DNA of 64,000 nt from Rhodoferax sp. (lineage in GTDB: Bacteria > Pseudomonadota > Gammaproteobacteria > Burkholderiales > Burkholderiaceae_C), in NCBI RefSeq assembly GCF_030697375.1, contig NZ_JAUYQD010000004.1:93320-157319 (forward strand), given 5' to 3'. Every line of letters starts with the position of its first letter. Positions within the stretch are counted from its first letter, which is position 1. The notes below the pieces were generated by a model that saw only the letters and a program-made list of their open reading frames with translations, made no database searches and was not told where the DNA came from. Made by a program: the position numbers and the translations under genes. Positions 18,231 to 28,319 of this stretch are shown in pieces.

Positions 18231-19303
18231 AACGAAGTGCCGTCAAAGTGTGGTTGGCCGTGTTGCTGACAAGCTACTTTAGTGCAGCGTTTGGCAGCGA
18301 CTATTTAATTGGAACCTACTATTTTCCTGGTTGGACCACAGGAGCCAAGGGGCTGGAGTTCCCTGTGCCCTGGCAACCGATCCAAAAATATCCAGAGAAA
18401 GAGCCGGCCCTTGGCTGGTATTCGGACAATGACCCGGCCGTGCTGCGGCAGCAAATCACCTGGATGAAGGAGAGCGGCATAGGATTTGTGGCCTTCGACT
18501 GGTATTGGGACGGCAAGAACACCTACCTGGAGCAGGCGCTCAATGCATTCAGGGCCTCTAAAACACCGGGGGACATGAAGTTCACCCTGCTCTGGGCCAA
18601 CCACTACAAGTTTCCGGGGGGCATGCCGGAGTATCGGTTGATGGTTCGCTACTGGATTGCGCGTTATTTTTCCGACCCCGATTTTTTGAAGGTGGACGGC
18701 AAACCCGCTGTGTTTATCTTTGGCATAGATGCGTTTGCCGAAGCTGCCAAAACCATAGGGGTCAGTCCCAGTGAGCTGGTGAACGTTGCGAATGCAATGG
18801 CGCAGCAATCTGGCTTGCCTGGCATCTACTTTATCGGCGGCACGCCTGCGCTGGAGCATTGGGCCAATGGTGTAGCACCCGCGAGTGGGCTGTCGGCCCT
18901 GTCGGCCTACAACTACCACCGCGGGTATAGCGGTACAGCAGCCTCCGAAAACACCACCGGTGAAGGCTATCTCAGACTGGACAACGCTTACCGCCAAAAC
19001 TGGCAGTGGCTGCTCAGCAAAGGCAAGCTTCCCTACGTCATACCGATGACTTCTGGTTGGGATATGCGCCCTTGGGGCGGAAGCAAAATTCCAAAAAACG
19101 ATGCGTCCATTGCCTCACCCACGCAATTTGAAGCCCACTTGCGCGAAGCCAAACGCCTGATGGACGCCTACCCCGACAAAACCATGCGCATGGGTGTCAT
19201 CTGCTGCTGGAACGAGTTTGGCGAAGGCTCGTACATCGAACCCACCCAAAAGGATGGGTTCAACTACCTGGAAAAAATCAAGAAAGTCTTTGGCACGCCA
19301 TGA
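18227..19303 (+). CDS. Secreted GH99/WbsX-like protein
   Basis: Protein of 358 residues. A signal peptide (VWLAVLLTSYFSAAFGS) is followed by a TIM-barrel-like domain resembling the GH99-like/WbsX group: IGTYYFPGW, the WMKESGIGFVAFDWYWDGKN block, a PAVFIFG strand and a terminal CCWNEFGEGSYIEPT. Cytoplasmic WbsX proteins were called glycosyltransferases, whereas true GH99 enzymes are endo-alpha-mannosidases. The export signal here favours a periplasmic hydrolase or transglycosylase acting on the polymer, which is inference. ATGA coupling links it to both neighbours. Confidence 0.72.
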   Translation: MKRSAVKVWLAVLLTSYFSAAFGSDYLIGTYYFPGWTTGAKGLEFPVPWQPIQKYPEKEPALGWYSDNDPAVLRQQITWMKESGIGFVAFDWYWDGKNTYLEQALNAFRASKTPGDMKFTLLWANHYKFPGGMPEYRLMVRYWIARYFSDPDFLKVDGKPAVFIFGIDAFAEAAKTIGVSPSELVNVANAMAQQSGLPGIYFIGGTPALEHWANGVAPASGLSALSAYNYHRGYSGTAASENTTGEGYLRLDNAYRQNWQWLLSKGKLPYVIPMTSGWDMRPWGGSKIPKNDASIASPTQFEAHLREAKRLMDAYPDKTMRMGVICCWNEFGEGSYIEPTQKDGFNYLEKIKKVFGTP

Positions 19304-20412
19304 CCCTGAGAAGTAAAACCCTACGTATCCTCGGCACCCGCGGCGTGCCTGCTGCCCATGGCGGCTTTGAAACCTTTGCCGAATATTTATCGCTCTATCT
19401 TGTCGCGAACGGCTGGCGTGTTGTGGTGTATTGCCAAGATGACGGTGTGGGCCCTGTCTTTGAAGACACCTGGCTAGGCGTAGAGCGGGTGCATATTCCG
19501 GTAGCACAAGACGGCCCCAAGGGCACCATTGTGTTTGACTGGCAAGCCACGGCCCACGCCGCCAAGCACCAGGACCTGTGCCTCACCCTAGGCTACAACA
19601 CCGCCGTGTTTTGTGCGCTGCTGCGGCTCAAAGGCATCCCCAATCTGATCAATATGGACGGTATTGAGTGGTCGCGCAGAAAGTGGGGCCCGGTGGCCAA
19701 GCTGTGGTTTTGGCTCAATGACTGGGCAGGCTGCTGGCTGGGCAACCACTTGGTGGCGGACCACCCGCAAATCAAAGTGCACCTGAGCTCGCGTGTGCGG
19801 GCCCACAAAATCACCATGATTCCCTACGGTGCAGACGCTGTCCGCACAGCGCCCACCGGACCAGTGACCACCCTGGGCCTGGAGCCGGGTAAGTTTCTGA
19901 CCGTGATTGCCCGCGCCGAGCCGGAAAATTCGCTCTTGGAAATAGTGAGCGGTTTTTCTGCCAAAGTACGCGGCATGCAGCTGGTGGTGCTGGGCAACTA
20001 TGCCGAGGACAACGTGTACCACCGCGCCGTGAAAGCCGCCGCCAGCAGCGAGGTGCGCTTTGTGGGCGCCATTTACGACAAGACTGTGGTGCAGGCCCTG
20101 CGCTTTCACAGCGCGGCCTATGTGCACGGGCACCAAGTGGGCGGCACCAACCCGTCTTTAGTCGAAGCCTTGGGGGCAGGCAACGCCGTCGTCGCCCACG
20201 ACAACCGCTTTAACCGCTGGGTGGTGGGGGACGGTGCCATGTATTTCAAAGACGCCCACAGTTTTTCCGACTGCATGGACACACTGATTCGACACCCCGA
20301 CGCTTTGACCCGCTTGCGCCAGCACGGGCAAGCCCGTTACGGCGATGCATTCACCTGGGAGCATGTGTTGCAGCAATATGAATCTCTGCTTATTCACTAT
20401 TTACCTTCTTAA
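19300..20412 (+). CDS. DUF1972-type glycosyltransferase (rhamnosyltransferase-like)
   Basis: Protein of 370 residues. The N-terminal LRILGTRGVPAAHGGFETFA is diagnostic of the DUF1972/Cps2T-like beta-1,4-rhamnosyltransferase group. The C-terminal GT4-type donor domain has HGHQVGGTNPSLVEALGAGN. It is the last sugar-assembly gene before the dTDP-rhamnose genes, which fits rhamnose as donor. Acceptor unknown. Confidence 0.85.
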   Translation: MTLRSKTLRILGTRGVPAAHGGFETFAEYLSLYLVANGWRVVVYCQDDGVGPVFEDTWLGVERVHIPVAQDGPKGTIVFDWQATAHAAKHQDLCLTLGYNTAVFCALLRLKGIPNLINMDGIEWSRRKWGPVAKLWFWLNDWAGCWLGNHLVADHPQIKVHLSSRVRAHKITMIPYGADAVRTAPTGPVTTLGLEPGKFLTVIARAEPENSLLEIVSGFSAKVRGMQLVVLGNYAEDNVYHRAVKAAASSEVRFVGAIYDKTVVQALRFHSAAYVHGHQVGGTNPSLVEALGAGNAVVAHDNRFNRWVVGDGAMYFKDAHSFSDCMDTLIRHPDALTRLRQHGQARYGDAFTWEHVLQQYESLLIHYLPS

Positions 20413-20413
20413 A

Positions 20414-20475
20414 TTTTCATTGAAATTGATAGCCCCCTCCGCTGATTGCTAGCGGGCCAGACGTCTAAAATACTC
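20414..20475. repeat. Possible degenerate copy of the interspersed repeat, with hairpin
   Basis: The 83-nt gap between the last glycosyltransferase and rfbB holds AAATTGATAGC and CTAGCGGGCC blocks like the ends of the 60-70 bp repeat seen later. A hairpin CCGCT (20439-20443) / AGCGG (20451-20455) and a -10-like TAAAAT at 20466-20471 are also present. The match is partial, and no good -35 is seen. Confidence 0.35.
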
Positions 20476-20495
20476 TCAAAACAAGGGCCTACACC

Positions 20496-21569
20496 ATGAC
20501 CATTCTCGTCACCGGCGGCGCCGGCTTCATCGGCAGCAACTTCGTACTCGACTGGCTGGCCCAGTCGAATGAAGCCGTCATCAACCTCGACAAGCTCACC
20601 TACGCTGGCAATTTGCAGAACCTGGCCTCCTTGGCCGGGGATACGCGCCATGTGTTCGTGCAGGGCGACTTTGGCGATGCTGCGCTGGTGGCGCAGTTGC
20701 TGCAACAGCACCAGCCCCGCGCGGTGCTGAACTTCGCCGCCGAGAGCCATGTGGACCGCTCCATTCATGGCCCCGGTGAATTCATCCAAACCAACATCGT
20801 GGGCACCTTCCAGCTGCTCGAATCGGTGCGAGCCTACTGGGGAGGCCTGGACAGCGACGCCAAAGCCGCCTTCCGGTTCTTGCACGTCTCCACCGACGAG
20901 GTCTATGGCTCCTTGTCCAAAACGGACGACGCGTTCACCGAGACGCATCGCTACGAGCCCAACAGCCCCTACTCGGCCAGCAAGGCCGCCAGCGACCACT
21001 TGGTGCGCGCCTACCACCACACCTACGGCCTGCCGGTGCTCACCACCAACTGCTCCAACAACTACGGGCCGTACCATTTCCCTGAAAAATTGATCCCCTT
21101 GATGATCGTCAACGCCCAGGCAGGCAAGCCCCTGCCGGTGTACGGCGACGGCCAGCAGATCCGCGACTGGCTCTACGTCAAAGACCATTGCAGCGCCATC
21201 CGCCGCGTGCTTGAAGCCGGCCTGGTGGGCGAGGTGTACAACGTCGGTGGCTGGAACGAAAAGCCCAACCTGGACATCGTGCACACCGTGTGCGCCCTCT
21301 TGGACGAACTCAAGCCCCGCGCCGATGGCCTGCCCTACCAGAAGCAAATCACCTATGTGACCGACCGCCCTGGCCACGACCGGCGCTACGCCATCGACGC
21401 CCGCAAGATCGAGAGCCAACTGGGCTGGAAACCCGCCGAAACCTTTGAGAGTGGCATCCGCAAGACGGTGCAGTGGTACCTGGACCACCCCGAATGGGTG
21501 GCCAATGTGCAAAGCGGTGGCTACCGCGACTGGGTCAGCAAGCAGTACGGCGCCGAGGCTGCAGCATGA
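20496..21569 (+). CDS. rfbB: dTDP-glucose 4,6-dehydratase
   Basis: Protein of 357 residues and second step of dTDP-L-rhamnose synthesis. The NAD-binding motif is [11 protein letters not shown]. The substrate signature is [11 protein letters not shown], and the catalytic region has VSTDEVYG and [10 protein letters not shown] (the YxxxK motif). Length matches the family. It opens the rfbBDAC block and is visibly richer in G+C than the glycosyltransferase genes before it. It overlaps rfbD as ATGA. Confidence 0.96.
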   Translation: MTILVTGGAGFIGSNFVLDWLAQSNEAVINLDKLTYAGNLQNLASLAGDTRHVFVQGDFGDAALVAQLLQQHQPRAVLNFAAESHVDRSIHGPGEFIQTNIVGTFQLLESVRAYWGGLDSDAKAAFRFLHVSTDEVYGSLSKTDDAFTETHRYEPNSPYSASKAASDHLVRAYHHTYGLPVLTTNCSNNYGPYHFPEKLIPLMIVNAQAGKPLPVYGDGQQIRDWLYVKDHCSAIRRVLEAGLVGEVYNVGGWNEKPNLDIVHTVCALLDELKPRADGLPYQKQITYVTDRPGHDRRYAIDARKIESQLGWKPAETFESGIRKTVQWYLDHPEWVANVQSGGYRDWVSKQYGAEAAA

Positions 21570-22486
21570 AGATTTTGTTGCTGGGGCGCGGTGGCCAGGT
21601 GGGCTGGGAGCTGCAGCGCAGCCTGAGTGTGCTGGGCGAGTTGGTGGCGCTGGATTTTGATGCCACCCGTAACACGGACGGACTGTGTGGTGACTTCAGC
21701 GACCTGGGTGGCTTAGCCGAGACCGTGCGCCGTGTGCGGCCCGACGTGATTGTCAATGCCGCAGCCCACACTGCCGTGGACAAGGCCGAGAGCGAACCCG
21801 AGTTCGCCCGCACCCTCAACGCGCTGGCGCCCGGTGTGCTGGCCGCTGAGGCCGCCAAACTGGGGGCGTGGCTGGTGCACTACTCCACCGACTACGTGTT
21901 TGACGGCAGCGGCGACCAGCCCTGGCGCGAGACGGATGCAACCGCCCCTTTGAGCGTGTATGGCAGCACCAAGCTCGAAGGCGAACAAGCGGTGGCGGTC
22001 AACCCGAAACACCTGATTTTCAGAACCAGCTGGGTGTACGCGGCCCGGGGCGGCAACTTCGCCAAGACCATGCTGCGCTTGGCCACTGAGCGCGACGCGT
22101 TGACCGTCATTGACGACCAGATCGGTGCGCCTACGTCGGCCGAACTGCTGGCCGACATCACAGCGCATGCGATCCGAGCCGTCACACACCCCACAGAAGG
22201 ACAGCCAGAACTGGCAGGTTTGTACCACTGTGTCGCCGGCGGCGAGACCAGCTGGCATGGTTATGCGCGTTATGTATTGGCGCAAGCCCAAGCGCTGGGG
22301 ACCTCACTCAAGGCCGGCCCCGAGCAGGTGCAACCGACCAGCACCGCCAGCTACCCCACGCCGGCGCAGCGACCTTTGAATTCACGGCTCGACACCACAC
22401 GGCTACAAAATGCATTTGGGTTGACCCTGCCGCACTGGCAGCAAGGGGTGGCCCGCATGCTGACGGAGATTTCAGGGAAACAATGA
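21566..22486 (+). CDS. rfbD: dTDP-4-dehydrorhamnose reductase
   Basis: About 306 residues. Last reductive step to dTDP-L-rhamnose, using NAD(P)H. It has [20 protein letters not shown] at the N-terminus, the [13 protein letters not shown] block, STDYVFDG, and the YGSTKLEGE catalytic YxxxK. ATG 21566 overlaps the rfbB stop and starts the nucleotide-binding motif, so longer upstream starts were rejected. Confidence 0.95.
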   Translation: MKILLLGRGGQVGWELQRSLSVLGELVALDFDATRNTDGLCGDFSDLGGLAETVRRVRPDVIVNAAAHTAVDKAESEPEFARTLNALAPGVLAAEAAKLGAWLVHYSTDYVFDGSGDQPWRETDATAPLSVYGSTKLEGEQAVAVNPKHLIFRTSWVYAARGGNFAKTMLRLATERDALTVIDDQIGAPTSAELLADITAHAIRAVTHPTEGQPELAGLYHCVAGGETSWHGYARYVLAQAQALGTSLKAGPEQVQPTSTASYPTPAQRPLNSRLDTTRLQNAFGLTLPHWQQGVARMLTEISGKQ

Positions 22487-23394
22487 ACATGACCAACACC
22501 ACAACTGGCGCGACTCAACGCAAGGGCATCATCCTGGCCGGGGGCTCAGGCACGCGCCTGTACCCGGCAACCCAAGTGGTCAGCAAGCAACTGCTGCCGA
22601 TTTACGACAAACCCATGGTTTATTACCCTCTGAGCGTGTTGCTGCTGGCGGGTATTCGGGAGGTACTGGTGATCTCCACCCCGCAAGACACGCCACGGTT
22701 TGAACAACTGCTGGGAGATGGAAGCCAGTGGGGCTTGCAGATCAGCTACGCCGTGCAGCCCTCTCCCGATGGACTGGCGCAGGCCTTCCTGATCGGTGAG
22801 AAGTTTTTGAACGGCGCCCCCAGCGCCCTGGTGCTGGGCGACAACATCTTTTACGGCCACGACTTTGCGGGCCTGCTGGAAAGCGCCAACACGCAAACCG
22901 TGGGCGCCACGGTGTTTGCCTACGCGGTGCAGGACCCCGAGCGCTACGGCGTGGTGGAGTTTGATACCGCAGGGCGCGCCATCAGCCTGGAAGAAAAGCC
23001 CCAAGCACCCAAATCGCGCTATGCCGTCACCGGCCTGTATTTCTACGACCGCCACGTGGTGGAGCTGGCCAAGCAGGTCAAGCCCTCGGCCCGGGGCGAG
23101 CTGGAGATCACCGACCTGAACCGCATGTACCTGGAGCAAGGCACGCTGGACGTGCAGACCATGGGCCGCGGCTACGCCTGGCTGGACACCGGCACCCACG
23201 AGTCCATGCTGGAGGCCAGCCAGTTCATCTACACCATCGAGAACCGCCAGGGCCTCAAGGTGGCCTGCCCCGAGGAAATCGTATGGCGCCAGGGCTGGAT
23301 TGACGATGCCCAGCTGGAACAGCTGGCCCAGCCCTTGCGCAAAAACGGCTACGGCCAGTACCTGCTGCGCCTGTTGAACCAGAAGGTGTACTGA
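22483..23394 (+). CDS. rfbA: Glucose-1-phosphate thymidylyltransferase
   Basis: Protein of 303 residues that makes dTDP-glucose from dTTP and glucose-1-phosphate. The nucleotidyltransferase signature [16 protein letters not shown] is followed by [31 protein letters not shown] and [13 protein letters not shown]. Start could be 22483 (overlapping rfbD) or the in-frame ATG 6 nt later. It is directly coupled to rfbC. Confidence 0.96.
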   Translation: MNMTNTTTGATQRKGIILAGGSGTRLYPATQVVSKQLLPIYDKPMVYYPLSVLLLAGIREVLVISTPQDTPRFEQLLGDGSQWGLQISYAVQPSPDGLAQAFLIGEKFLNGAPSALVLGDNIFYGHDFAGLLESANTQTVGATVFAYAVQDPERYGVVEFDTAGRAISLEEKPQAPKSRYAVTGLYFYDRHVVELAKQVKPSARGELEITDLNRMYLEQGTLDVQTMGRGYAWLDTGTHESMLEASQFIYTIENRQGLKVACPEEIVWRQGWIDDAQLEQLAQPLRKNGYGQYLLRLLNQKVY

Positions 23395-23933
23395 TGCAAG
23401 TCACGCCCTGCGCCATCCCCGATGTGCTGCGCATTGAGCCCCGGGTGTTTGGGGACGAACGCGGCTTTTTCTTCGAGAGCTTCAACCAGCGCGCCTTCAC
23501 CCAAGCCACCGGGGTGGACTTGCCCTTTGTGCAGGACAACCACTCCAAGTCGGTCAGGGGCGTGCTGCGCGGCCTGCACTACCAAGTGAACCAGCCCCAG
23601 GGCAAGCTGGTGCGGGTGGTGGCCGGGGAGGTGTTTGACGTGGCGGTGGATATCCGCCCGGAGTCACCCACCTATGGCCAATGGGTGGGCGAGATCCTGT
23701 CGGGTGCCAACAAACGCCAGCTCTGGGTGCCTCCGGGCCTGGCGCACGGCTTTGTGGTGTTGTCCGAGTCGGCCGAGTTCCTGTACAAAACCACCGACTA
23801 CTACGCGCCGGAGTTCGAGCGCTGCATCGCCTGGGACGACCCCACGCTGGCCATTGCCTGGCCCGACTGGGGCCAAGCGCCGCAGGTATCGCACAAGGAC
23901 GCCCAAGGCGCCTCTTTTCTTAGCCTGCGCTGA
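23394..23933 (+). CDS. rfbC: dTDP-4-dehydrorhamnose 3,5-epimerase
   Basis: Protein of 179 residues with a cupin-type epimerase fold. It has FFFESFNQRAF, the catalytic His in VLRGLHYQ, VRVVAGEVFDVAVDIR and LWVPPGLAHGFVVLSE. It completes the pathway from glucose-1-phosphate to dTDP-L-rhamnose. Its end overlaps convergently by 14 nt with gshB on the other strand. Confidence 0.96.
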   Translation: MQVTPCAIPDVLRIEPRVFGDERGFFFESFNQRAFTQATGVDLPFVQDNHSKSVRGVLRGLHYQVNQPQGKLVRVVAGEVFDVAVDIRPESPTYGQWVGEILSGANKRQLWVPPGLAHGFVVLSESAEFLYKTTDYYAPEFERCIAWDDPTLAIAWPDWGQAPQVSHKDAQGASFLSLR

Positions 23934-24870
23934 CCCCGGCCTCCAGCGCGTCCACAAACATCGCGGCCACATCGAAGCCGGTCTGGTCGGTGATTTCCTG
24001 AAAACAGGTCGGACTGGTGACGTTGATTTCGGTCAATGAATCGCCAATCACATCCAGCCCCACCAGCAGCAGGCCGCGAGCGGCAAGAATGGGGCCTAGC
24101 GCCTCGGCAATGGTCCTGTCCGCCGCCGTGAGCGGCTGGGCCACGCCCTTGCCACCCGCGGCCAGGTTGCCGCGCACTTCGCCGCCCTGCGGGATGCGTG
24201 CCAGGCTGAAGGGCACCGGTTTGCCGCCAATGACCAGCACACGTTTATCGCCTTCGGCAATGGCGGGCAAAAATTTCTGGACCATAAGGGTCTGCGCACC
24301 GTCCTTGTTGAGCGTTTCGATGATGCCGCCCAGGTTGAGGCCTTCGTCGCGGACCCGGAAAATGCCCATGCCGCCCATGCCGTCCAGCGGCTTGAGGATG
24401 ATGTCGCGGTGCTCGGCATGGAAACTGCGCACCGCGTCAGCATCCCGGGTCACCAAGGTCGGACCGATGAATTCGGGAAACTCCAGAATCGCCAGCTTTT
24501 CCGGGTGATCGCGCAGCGCACGGGGCTTGTTGAACACCTGGGCACCCTCGCGCTCGGCCTGCTCCAGCAGGTGGGTGGCGTAGAAAAATTCGCTGTCAAA
24601 CGGCGGGTCTTTGCGCATCACCACCGCGCCGAAGTTTTTCACCGGCACCAATTCCGGAGTTTCCTGCGTGAACCAGAGATTCGCGTCGCCGGTGAGGGTG
24701 ATGCGCCGCACCGTGGCCTGCACCACGCCGCCCCGTGCCCAGACCAGATGGCGCGGCTCGCAGGCCGCCACGTGGTGGCCGCGGCGCTGCATCTCGCGCA
24801 TCATGGCAAAGGTGGTGTCTTTGTAGATCTTGAACGATTCCAGCGGGTCGGCAACAAACAGTATGTCCAT
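23920..24870 (-). CDS. gshB: Glutathione synthetase
   Basis: Protein of 316 residues, an ATP-grasp ligase joining gamma-glutamylcysteine and glycine. Motifs include MDILFVADPLESFKIYKDTT, MRKDPPFDSEF, ILKPLDGMGGMGIFRV and the C-terminal GLDVIGDSLTEINVTSPT. Length matches E. coli GshB. It is the most downstream gene of a long minus-strand run. gshA lies in the same direction about 3.4 kb upstream, separated by kup and benE. Confidence 0.95.
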   Translation of the reverse strand: MDILFVADPLESFKIYKDTTFAMMREMQRRGHHVAACEPRHLVWARGGVVQATVRRITLTGDANLWFTQETPELVPVKNFGAVVMRKDPPFDSEFFYATHLLEQAEREGAQVFNKPRALRDHPEKLAILEFPEFIGPTLVTRDADAVRSFHAEHRDIILKPLDGMGGMGIFRVRDEGLNLGGIIETLNKDGAQTLMVQKFLPAIAEGDKRVLVIGGKPVPFSLARIPQGGEVRGNLAAGGKGVAQPLTAADRTIAEALGPILAARGLLLVGLDVIGDSLTEINVTSPTCFQEITDQTGFDVAAMFVDALEAGVSAG

Positions 24871-24942
24871 GGGGGCTCACAAAAAAGAGGGGAATGGGGG
24901 TCGGCTCACCAATTACAGGCCCCAAGTGTCGCTGAACCTCAG

Positions 24943-26166
24943 CTAGCCGGGTGGATGCGGGGCTTTGCGCTTGCCATAGTGTTGCACCACCAGCGCCAGG
25001 GCGCCCGCCACCACGCCCCAAAAGGCCGAGCCCACGCCCGCCAACACCACGCCGCTCAGGGTCACCAGGAAGGTGATCAAGGCGGCTTCGCGGTGGTCGT
25101 CGTCTTGCAACGCCACGGTCAACGCACCACTGATGGTGCCCAGCAGCGCCAGCCCGGCAATGGCAGCAACCAGTTCCTTGGGAAAGGCGGTGAGCACGCC
25201 CGCAATGGCCGCACCAAACAGCCCGATAACCAGGTAGATAGCGCCGCAGGACACCGCAGCGGTGTAGCGGCGGGCCGGGTTGGCGTGGGCCTCCGGGCCC
25301 ATGCAGATGGCGGCCGTGATGGCGCTCAGGTTGAGTGCAAAGGCGCCAAAGGGGGCCAGCAGCAGCGTGGCCACGCCGGTGAGGGTAATCACTTTGGAGA
25401 TGGGAATACCGCCGTCGCCGCCCGCCGCGCGTTGGTCACCATAACCACAGGCCTGGATGGCCGCCACCCCCGGCAGGTTCTGCGATGCCATGGTGACAAT
25501 AAACAAGGGCAAGGCCAGACTGACCAGGGCCGCCACCGAGAACACCGGGCTGATCCAGACCGGCATGGTCAAGCCAAATGCAATGTCAGCCCTCGCAAAA
25601 CCTGCGCTAGCAGCTACGAAAACAATAGCAACCGCCAGGGTCAGCGGCACGGCGTAACGTGGCAAAAAACGTCGTCCCAGCAAGTAACTCAGCAACATGG
25701 TCAGCACCAGCGGGCCGGCGGTCTGCGCCGCAGCAAACCCCATCAAGCCAAACCGTGCCAGCACGCCGGCCAGCAAAGCCGAGGCCAGCGCCACCGGGAT
25801 GCGGTTCATCACCCGCTCGAACCACCCGGTCCACCCCGCCAGCGTGATGAGCAGTGCGCAGACCATGAAGGCGCCCACGGCTTCGTGCATATTGAAACCA
25901 CCTGCCATACCAGCCGTGGCCAGCACTGCCGCACCGGGGGTACTCCAGGCCACCATGACCGGCTTGCGCAGCCACAGCGAGGGCAGCAGCGTGCACAGCC
26001 CCATGCCCACGCCCAGGGCCCACATCCACGACGCCACCATCTCGGGCGTGGCGCCCAAGGCCTGCGCTGCCTGGAACACGATGGCCACCGAACTTGTGAA
26101 ACCCACCAGCACCGCCACAAAACCGGCGGTCAATGCAGAGAGGCTGAGGTCTTTGAAAAAATGCAT
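24943..26166 (-). CDS. benE: BenE family benzoate/H+ symporter-like transporter
   Basis: Protein of 407 residues with about 11-12 membrane segments. Family blocks include VAVLVGFTSSVAIVFQAAQ, the VAWSTPGAAVLAT motif, ASQNLPGVAAIQACGY and AAICMGPEAHANPARRY. No aromatic catabolic genes are nearby, so benzoate transport is only a family assignment. The stretch VAIVFVAASAGFARAD is encoded by a copy of the interspersed repeat (25582-25629). Confidence 0.85.
   Translation of the reverse strand: MHFFKDLSLSALTAGFVAVLVGFTSSVAIVFQAAQALGATPEMVASWMWALGVGMGLCTLLPSLWLRKPVMVAWSTPGAAVLATAGMAGGFNMHEAVGAFMVCALLITLAGWTGWFERVMNRIPVALASALLAGVLARFGLMGFAAAQTAGPLVLTMLLSYLLGRRFLPRYAVPLTLAVAIVFVAASAGFARADIAFGLTMPVWISPVFSVAALVSLALPLFIVTMASQNLPGVAAIQACGYGDQRAAGGDGGIPISKVITLTGVATLLLAPFGAFALNLSAITAAICMGPEAHANPARRYTAAVSCGAIYLVIGLFGAAIAGVLTAFPKELVAAIAGLALLGTISGALTVALQDDDHREAALITFLVTLSGVVLAGVGSAFWGVVAGALALVVQHYGKRKAPHPPG
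25582..25629 (-). repeat. Interspersed repeat copy D, in frame inside benE
   Basis: The minus strand reads GCTA, a short T-rich stretch, then GTAGCTGCTAGCGCA (core 25603-25617) and GAGGGCT. It aligns with the other copies. It encodes part of a hydrophobic BenE segment without breaking the frame. Confidence 0.6.
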
Positions 26167-26182
26167 GGGTTTTTATGCGTTG

Positions 26183-26280
26183 GGGACAGAGCTACGCTTC
26201 GCTTCGGTCTGTCCCGCAAGAACACCCCTGATCAGTGGGGGACAGAGCTTGCCCGCTGCGCGTGGCTGCGGTCTATCCCC
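26183..26280. repeat. Two hairpin repeats between benE and kup
   Basis: Two related inverted repeats. GGGACAGA (26183-26190) pairs with TCTGTCCC (26208-26215). GGGGACAGA (26238-26246) pairs with TCTATCCCC (26272-26280) with one mismatch. Both share GGGGACAGAGCT on the left arm. They resemble REP-type hairpins and may also stabilise or end the kup transcript. Confidence 0.6.
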
Positions 26281-26287
26281 AAAGGTT

Positions 26288-28192
26288 TCAGATTTCAATT
26301 TTGGAGCCCAGCTCCACCACGGAATTGTTGGGCAGGTTCAGGAAATCGGCCGCCGCACTGGCGTTGTGGTGCATTTGCGCAAACAGCTTTTCACGCCAAC
26401 GGGCCATGCCTTCGCCAATCGTGGGCACCACGGTGTCACGCGACAGAAAGTAGCTGGTGGACATGGCCTCCAGCTCGCACCCGCGCCCCTTGAGTTGTTG
26501 CAAAGCTTTGGGAACGTCGGGGTCGTTTTTGAAGCCGTAGTGGATCACGACCTGCCAGCAGTCGTGGCCCAACGCATCGATTTCCAACCGCTTGTCCAGG
26601 CCGATCCAGGGTGTCTCATGGTTGCGCACGGTCACAAACAGATTGTGGGCGTGCAGCACCTTGTTGTGTTTGAGGTTGTGCAGCAGGGCATTGGGCACGG
26701 TGCCCACTTCGGCGGTGAGGAAAACAGCCGTGCCATCCACCCGCACCGGCGGACTGACAAACACGGCGTCCAGGAAGCTGGGCAGGTCAATGGCGTCGGC
26801 ACGCAGCTTGTCGTTGAGCAGGCGCCGACCGTCCTTCCAGGTCAGCATCAGGGTAAAGATGGCGCCACCAATCATCAGCGGGAACCAGCCGCCATCCAGC
26901 AGCTTGAGCAGGTTGGATGCCCAAAACGCAAAGTCCACCACAAAGAAAAAGCCGGTCGCCGAGACACACAGCCACAGCGGGTATTTCCAGCCATAACGAA
27001 TCACGTAAAACGTCAGCACGGTGGTGATCAGCATGTCCGTGCAGACCGCAATGCCATAGGCCGCTGCCAGGTTGCTGGAGGACTTGAACATCACCACCGC
27101 CAGCACAATCGTGACAAACAGGCCCCAGTTGACAAACGGCAGGTAGATTTGCCCGGTGTCTTTCACACTGGTGTGCAGCACCTGCAGGCGGGGCAGGTAG
27201 CCCAACTGGATGACCTGTTTGGTCACGGAAAATGCCCCCGAGATCAAGGCCTGCGAGGCAATCACCGTCGCCATGGTCGCCAGCGCCACCAAAGGCACCA
27301 GAGCCCAGTCGGGCGCCATCAGGAAAAACGGATTTTTCACGGCTTCTGGATTCTGCAAGAGCAGCGCACCCTGGCCAAAATAATTCAGCGTGAGTGAGGG
27401 CATGACGACGAAAAACCAGGCCACCCGGATCGGTTTTTTACCAAAATGGCCCATGTCGGCGTACAGGGCTTCACCACCGGTGACACACAGCACCACCGCC
27501 CCCAAAATAATGAAGGTGGTTCCGGGATTGCTCCAGATAAAACTCAAAGCGTAGTGCGGGCTGACGGCCCACAGGATTGCGGGGTTGTCCACGATGTGCG
27601 AGATCCCCAGGACCGCAATACACACAAACCACACCACGGTAATGGGTCCAAAAAACTTGCCTATGCCGGCGGTGCCCCGCTTTTGCACAAAGAAGAGGCA
27701 AAACAGGATGACAAGCGTCAGCGGAATCACGTACTTCTTGAACGCGGGCGATATCACCTCCAAGCCCTCGACCGCCGACAACACCGAAATGGCGGGGGTA
27801 ATAACCCCATCGCCATAAAACAGGCAGGTTCCAAAAATCCCCACCAGCAACAGCACACGCCGCAATTTTGGCTTGTCCTTGACCGACTGGGACGCCAGCG
27901 CCAGCATGGCCACCAGACCACCTTCGCCGTGGTTGTCAGCGCGCAGCACCAGCCCCACGTACTTGACGGACACAATCACCGTCAAGGTCCAGAAGAAGAT
28001 CGACAGGATGCCGTAGACATTGGCCGGGGTAAAAGGAACATGGCCTGAGCCAAAGACCTCTTTGACAGCATAAAGAACACTGGTGCCGATGTCGCCGTAC
28101 ACAACACCGATGGCGCCTAGCGTGAGCGCTGAAAGAGACGATTTTGAAGCTGCCACAAGTTCACCCAGCTGTACTGTGCAGCCAGGGTCCAT
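26288..28192 (-). CDS. kup: Low-affinity potassium transporter Kup
   Basis: Inner-membrane K+ uptake protein of 634 residues with about 12 membrane segments and a cytosolic C-terminal domain. Hallmarks are [18 protein letters not shown] at the N-terminus, [36 protein letters not shown] and [12 protein letters not shown]. Length fits E. coli Kup (622). Kup lies between gshA and benE in the same direction. In other bacteria glutathione gates K+ efflux channels rather than Kup, so the linkage may be incidental. Confidence 0.95.
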   Translation of the reverse strand: MDPGCTVQLGELVAASKSSLSALTLGAIGVVYGDIGTSVLYAVKEVFGSGHVPFTPANVYGILSIFFWTLTVIVSVKYVGLVLRADNHGEGGLVAMLALASQSVKDKPKLRRVLLLVGIFGTCLFYGDGVITPAISVLSAVEGLEVISPAFKKYVIPLTLVILFCLFFVQKRGTAGIGKFFGPITVVWFVCIAVLGISHIVDNPAILWAVSPHYALSFIWSNPGTTFIILGAVVLCVTGGEALYADMGHFGKKPIRVAWFFVVMPSLTLNYFGQGALLLQNPEAVKNPFFLMAPDWALVPLVALATMATVIASQALISGAFSVTKQVIQLGYLPRLQVLHTSVKDTGQIYLPFVNWGLFVTIVLAVVMFKSSSNLAAAYGIAVCTDMLITTVLTFYVIRYGWKYPLWLCVSATGFFFVVDFAFWASNLLKLLDGGWFPLMIGGAIFTLMLTWKDGRRLLNDKLRADAIDLPSFLDAVFVSPPVRVDGTAVFLTAEVGTVPNALLHNLKHNKVLHAHNLFVTVRNHETPWIGLDKRLEIDALGHDCWQVVIHYGFKNDPDVPKALQQLKGRGCELEAMSTSYFLSRDTVVPTIGEGMARWREKLFAQMHHNASAAADFLNLPNNSVVELGSKIEI

Positions 28193-28319
28193 TCCATTTG
28201 GGATCGCTATTTTGCGCCCGCAGGCAAGGCTTGCAAACGTGAATTCGGCAAATCGTCAGGATTTCGGCGACGTGTTGCAGCGCAGCAACTGGCGTTCCCG
28301 ATCCGACAGGAGGCGCCGC

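Noticed and set aside
24409..27397. Long plus-strand open frames opposite gshB, benE and kup
   Set aside because: They overlap clear genes on the other strand and have low-complexity composition (His/Gln/Arg-rich) typical of antisense shadows.
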